Positions 60,744 through 64,000 of a stretch of 64,000 bases of DNA are shown in pieces. The notes under the pieces were generated by a model. That model did not search any database and had not been told where the DNA came from. It saw only the letters and a list, made by a program, of their open reading frames with translations. Position 1 is the first letter of the stretch; every line of letters begins with the position of its first letter. This stretch comes from Panulirus ornatus (taxonomy: Eukaryota; Arthropoda; Malacostraca; Decapoda; Palinuridae): positions 17,022,882 through 17,086,881 of the forward strand of contig NC_092279.1 in the NCBI RefSeq assembly GCF_036320965.1. Reading direction: 5' to 3'. Both the position numbers and the translations under genes were made by a program.

Positions 60744-63545
60744 GATATCGTTATAGGGCAGCGTAGGACATGATTGGGCAACATAGGTGGATCAAGTCGT
60801 TCAGGGTCAAATAGGTCCCAGGTCACCTATGTTGGAGATGGTAATACCACGACTCTCATATATGCGGGTGGGAGGGTGTGGGGGCCCGGGTTGGCTGTGA
60901 GACCCAGGCGGGAGAGTCCATCCAGGCGGAGTATAAGCCTCAGAGGACTCAAGTAGGGGAGCACAATACCCACATCCTCACACGTTAAGTTGTCAGAGGG
61001 TAGCGCGGACGGGGCCTTGAGTATGTACGTGGCCTTGGCGGGTACAGTGAGCTGTGGTGAAGTGTAGCAGCTGCCGCGACCGATGAGGTTCTGCTGACCG
61101 CAGGAACTAGGAGTTAAGGACGAGTGAAGAAGAGGAGGAGGAGGAGGGGAAAGAGTGTACAACACGGGAAGGAGGAGGGAAGGAGAGACGTATGACGAGG
61201 AGCGGGTCAGTGAGAACATGAAGTGAGGAGACAGGCGACGAGGAAGTGTGTGTGGGAGGAGAAGCCTGCAAGGGTAAGGATAGAACATGGGTGCGTAGAG
61301 AAGAAGGGGGGGATTTTGGAGGAGGAAGAAGAAGACTGGAGTAAAGAGAGGAAGGAGAGGAGAGGGAGATGGAAGAGGGACGTTATGGGCCAGAAAGAGG
61401 ACTGTGGATGGACCTGGCTCATCTTGAGACTTGCTACTACCTCAGGGAGATAACTTGGGCGGAGGTTGTCCTCCTGACACAACTTGACAGTCGTGGAGGT
61501 TGGGGGAGGATGACAGACCCTGGTGATGCGGCCTCCGTCGACTTGATCGGTGTTCGGACACCACGGAACCTTCGTTGCGGACCATCTTGACCTCTGCTCA
61601 CGTGTGGCTCTTGTGGTTTGAAATGTTAGCGATAAGCTCATCTTTACCACAGTCCCTTGAACTAATTGAACGCTCGCGTTTAATTTTGAACTTTCAAACT
61701 CTATTTCAGGCGCAAGGTTTCTATAATTCATGTTCATTCCCCTTGTGACCTCCAGTGAGACGCGCGTGGTTTATGTGCCTGACCTTGATGCCTCCACTGA
61801 GCTCCCCCTGAGACACGAGGTTTATGTATCTGGACTTAACGTCTCACGTTATCTTTACGTCTGGGACACAAGAGGCGAGCGGTCCACTACCGGCCGTCAG
61901 CTTAATATGGCTTCCCTCTCTCTCTCCTCTGCTGCTCCCAGATGTGGCTCGTTATATCTCTCTTGTCTTATTACGTTCCTGTGGAGGAGTGTAGGGGCAG
62001 CTGTCTGGTTCGTCATAGTGCTTTCAGGGTCTCCACGAACCCACCTTCTCCCTCACTGTCCAGGAAGCCCCCATCACAGCCACACGCTCTCCTGCTGAGA
62101 AGTTGTTAAAAGAAGAAGAAAAACCTGCATCACTCTGGGTTGTTTCATACGAGGGGGCAACGCAGCGGTGATGACTCTTACTGAGTTAAGTGCGTCATGT
62201 CAGTGCCAGCGTACCATCTGAAGCCAGACAGGTATATGGTAAAGTCTGCGTTGCTGTTTTAGTAGTATATGTCTTACGTATGATCGTCGAGTACTATTTC
62301 TTCCCCGTCATCATTAAAAATCAAGCAGGAGACTTGAAATTCGTTCACGAGCGCCGTCGTTTTTCTGTTTCGGTGCTCTCTATCTAGCACTGATTACGGC
62401 CAGCGGAGGGTGTGCCGCCCTGCAGCGGGAGGCAGACACAGACTGATGTGTGCGTGTGCTCAGCGCGACGCGACTTCCAGCCTCGCCCAGCACGGGGGCC
62501 TGTAGGAGGCCGGGCCTTGCAGCCAGCTGTGAGCTGCGTGACTGGTAATCCCTGAGCGGTAGGAAGAAGTCGTAAGGCAGCTCCACCATAACCCACTAAT
62601 ACCATACTTCCTGTCATTACCATCAGGTCATCACCATTCAGTGCGGTAAGCGTTACCACCGAGGGACCATTATTACCCCGAGTTCCAGCAGACTAGCGGT
62701 CGCCAGTGGGGGACCTCCCACTCTGGCTACTGTCATCTGAAACCTGTCGATAGACACACAAAGGCGCGGCTCAAATCCACTTTATCATCTTCTCCCCGTC
62801 GTAGCGCAGTCGCCCTCGGAATCGCTTCATCGTTCTTTTCATCTTCCCGTTGTTGCAAGGCGGTGATGTAACTTGGCGTAGTTACTGCTACTGTTCCTGA
62901 CTGTAGCTGAGTGGGTTGAGGCGGAGCGCTTACGTTTAATGGAACTGTCCTTGTGTATTGGGGGCATTCTAGAAATGGGCTTAGGGTAGTTGGCTGTCCT
63001 CCCCTCACCCTTGCAGTGAGGGAAGTCATTGGGCACCTTCGTTATCATAAACACCACCGGATGATTAATGATTATATATGTAGAGAGTTTCTTACTCATA
63101 CCTCTACTCCAACAGCTCTCGTGCACATCTCGCTTCATATTTTCAGTGCTCCGTAACGCCTCCACTACTTCAGAAATTCCACAGCCCCACAGCACATCAC
63201 AGACAGTGCCTTCCTGTCTTTATATGATCTTGACGCTGGGCCTTCAGGATTCCCCCTTAATCCAGAATATTTCCAGGCCATGCTGGAAGTCGTCTCCGAC
63301 ATCTGAGCATGTCCAGCATGCCAGCGTTGCCCCGATACTCCAGCTTTCTTTCGACGATTCAACACATCTGCAGTAGTCCTCCAAGATAATCCTAACCATT
63401 TTCAAATACTTCAGCATTACAGAAGGTCTCGACTACCTCCAAGAACCTCTTACACCTCCAGTATTGTACATACACTTCCCTCAAGCACTTCCAAATTCCT
63501 CCAAACTTTTGAGGTTGTCTCGAACACTGTTCCACTACTGGGTCG
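60744..63545. other. About 2.8 kb single-copy sequence, no gene recognised
   Basis: Purine-rich near 61090-61390. Open frames of up to 176 codons (61207-61737 minus) have no recognisable domain. From about 63150 the sequence drifts into diverged CTCCA(A/G)-rich words that lead into the terminal array. Confidence 0.45.
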
Positions 63546-63945
63546 GTGCTTCAACAATCCGGGCATGACTCCAGCCACACCACAACCCTTCAGCAGCATT
63601 GCTATGCTCTATCTAGCATCCTTTTTACGCTGGGTCTTCAGCATCCTTCCAGTCCGTCTCCAGCACTGCTCCAACACGGCAGGTACATCTCGGGATCATT
63701 CCCACCATTCGCCAGTCGTCCTCCAACAGTCTCAGCACCTCTCCACCTCCAACACTGCTCCAACACGGCAGGTACATCTCAGAATCATTCCCACTATTCG
63801 CCAGTCGTCCTCCAACAGTCTCAGCACCTCTCCACCTCCAACACTGCTCCAACACGGCAGGTACATCTCGGAATCATTCCCACAATTCGCCAGTCGTCCT
63901 CCAACAGTCTCAGCACCTCTCCACCACAGCTCCCTTACGTATGAT
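63546..63945. repeat. 89-bp minisatellite, about 3 full copies plus diverged ones
   Basis: The unit starts CCAACACGGCAGGTACATCT C, then GGAATCATTCCCACAATTCG CCAGTCGTCCTCCAACAGTC TCAGCACCTCTCCACC. Starts at 63671, 63760 and 63849 give the 89-bp period. The upstream part is an older diverged copy. Open frames on both strands are repeat-driven. Confidence 0.92.
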
Positions 63946-64000
63946 GACAACACCTGACCAGCTAGTTATATCCAGACGCAAAATTGTCATCGTCAGTGTT

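Overview
The window looks like 64 kb of intergenic or intronic DNA from a large, repeat-swollen animal genome. A decapod crustacean is the most plausible source. The basis is the very high density of long (GA)n, (TA)n, (CA)n and (ATT)n microsatellites, many short-unit minisatellites, and non-LTR retrotransposon and SINE pieces with microsatellite tails. That assignment is inference and was not checked by any search. I found no host protein-coding gene, rRNA or functional tRNA that I can support. Nearly all long open frames are produced by tandem repeats whose unit length is a multiple of three, so every frame stays open.

Mobile elements: (1) A 5'-truncated non-LTR retrotransposon (RTE-like by my reading) lies on the minus strand at about 50733-52066. 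Its reverse-transcriptase 3' half is uninterrupted and it has a ~185-nt 3' UTR. A second, much shorter 3'-end copy is at 26497-26650. (2) Two SINE copies, at 38086-38297 and 39231-39517, have a 3' end that resembles the 3' end of that LINE. (3) A tRNA-derived SINE lies on the minus strand at 18555-18731. (4) Decayed remnants of a different (CR1/Jockey/L2-type) reverse transcriptase are at 11435-11880 and 16015-16260. (5) A dispersed repeat of unknown class is present twice, at 4090-4345 and 9622-9925.

The most interesting structure is a foldback (palindromic, MITE-like) family found at seven loci: 961-1209, 15408-15728, 31686-32205, 36645-36933, 40035-40264, 40780-40941 and 47111-47260. Its arms begin with a 21-bp motif built on ACGACGGTACGACC, in opposite orientation at the two ends. 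The arms lead to an inner GGCCTGGCCTTTGACCTGA block that pairs with its complement across a central TTAA. At several loci one arm's 21-bp motif has expanded into a tandem array, so the minisatellites here appear to grow out of the foldback termini.

Layout: 0-8 kb holds foldback locus 1, a 33-bp array, a (TA)n tract and a 30-bp array. 9.6-18.7 kb holds the second copy of the unknown repeat, degenerate arrays, two RT relics, a foldback and the tRNA-SINE. 20-25 kb is dominated by a 1.37-kb 21-bp array and shorter arrays. 26-41 kb mixes the LINE 3' end, microsatellites, 39-, 48-, 52- and ~60-bp arrays, four foldbacks and the two SINEs. 41-50 kb is mostly single-copy or pyrimidine-rich. 50.3-53.1 kb holds the LINE and a 23-bp higher-order array. 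54-64 kb is low-complexity with an 89-bp array at the end.

No operon, CRISPR, pathway or defence-like system is present. The new-looking biology is at the level of repeats: foldback-to-minisatellite conversion, a SINE/LINE 3'-end partnership, and retro-insertions bracketed by matching microsatellites.
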